Of a stretch of 39,684 nt of DNA, positions 39,549 to 39,684 are shown one piece after another; the first letter of the stretch is position 1; each line of letters begins with the position of its first letter. The stretch covers positions 1 through 39,684 of the forward strand of contig JAHHRR010000015.1 in NCBI GenBank assembly GCA_020025655.1, given 5' to 3'. The notes beneath the pieces are model-generated. The model was not told the origin of the DNA, made no database searches, and was given only the letters and a program-made list of their open reading frames with translations. This DNA comes from Oscillospiraceae bacterium (GTDB taxonomy: Bacteria > Bacillota > Clostridia > Oscillospirales > Oscillospiraceae). Made by a program: the position numbers and the translations under genes.

Positions 39549-39612
39549 GCTGAGAAAGTAAAGTGTTAGACTTATCAAAATAATTCTAACAGATACTGAA
39601 ATGAGGTAATTT

Positions 39613-39684
39613 ATGAAGGCATATTCCAGTAAAGAAGAACTGAAAGACGAGATCAAGAAAACCTATTCCAAGTTCATTGCTGAG
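39613..39684 (+). CDS. Probable ClbS/DfsB (DUF1706) family protein, cut off by the window end
   Basis: Only 24 codons are visible. MKAYSSKEELKDEIKKTYSK resembles the amphipathic first helix of the ClbS/DfsB family (SKEEL..EI.K.Y.KF), four-helix bundle proteins of the DinB-like fold. ClbS protects colibactin producers from their own toxin, but most members have no known role. A GAGGT ribosome site and a good promoter support it as a real gene. The family call rests on few residues. Confidence 0.6.
   Translation, partial: MKAYSSKEELKDEIKKTYSKFIAE

Larger units (their letters stand above)
39258..39612. other. 355-bp intergenic region before the right-edge gene
   Basis: It contains the terminator at 39372-39406 and the promoter at 39520-39548. 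The stretch 39258-39370 has no feature I can support. Confidence 0.65.

Overview
The window looks like chromosome from a low-to-mid GC, anaerobic Gram-positive bacterium of the Clostridia, most likely Oscillospirales/Ruminococcaceae-like. The reasons are strong AGGAGG-type ribosome sites, several TTG/GTG starts, Firmicutes-style TTGACA/TATAAT promoters, a DUF4250 small protein, a shortened trigger-factor paralog, and an EF-G-like second elongation factor. This placement is inference; there is no rRNA in the window. I see no phage, insertion sequence or CRISPR array.

Left part (1-9.2 kb, all minus strand): a partial tRNA-Ala; a PMT-type membrane mannosyltransferase and an HAD-IIA phosphatase; glycerol kinase; an AraM/EgsA-type sn-glycerol-1-phosphate dehydrogenase; a membrane-anchored alpha/beta hydrolase with a polytopic C-terminal half; and a PocR-AraC regulator. 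The dehydrogenase, phosphatase and kinase could together turn DHAP into sn-glycerol-1-phosphate, glycerol and sn-glycerol-3-phosphate.

Middle part (9.5-27.6 kb) is mostly housekeeping: plsC-fabG-like pair, a MazF-like endoribonuclease without an obvious antitoxin, a hypothetical protein, pyrimidine-nucleoside phosphorylase, a MATE exporter, a flavin reductase-like protein, a degenerate SGNH-fold protein, an EF-G-like GTPase, a large protein that reads as a P-type ATPase stripped of its catalytic motifs and given a 360-residue acidic tail, an rlmB-type methyltransferase, a pseudo-rhomboid with a zinc-binding tail, tRNA-Pro, a trigger factor lacking its ribosome-binding domain, and a LysR regulator divergent from a two-gene chromate-type transporter.

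Right part (27.6-37.3 kb) holds the most interesting system. A LarA-family (nickel-pincer nucleotide) racemase/epimerase homolog and a GldA-like dehydrogenase form one operon. A LacI-type regulator follows. A NitT/TauT-type ABC importer with two permeases and two ATPases, then larB (nickel-pincer cofactor synthesis), runs the other way. Three near-identical palindromes with the core CAAACGTTTG lie at the larA, lacI and importer promoters, and two of them sit at exactly the same distance from the -35 box. So uptake, isomerisation, oxidation and cofactor synthesis look like one LacI-family regulon for an unidentified, probably hydroxy-acid or polyol-like substrate. The two ATPases show a coherent pattern of degenerate motifs that all fall into one of the two composite ATP sites.

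The right edge carries a DUF4250 small gene too short for usual ORF cut-offs, an SPFH-domain protein with three tandem zinc-ribbon repeats, and the first 24 codons of a probable ClbS/DfsB (DUF1706) family gene.
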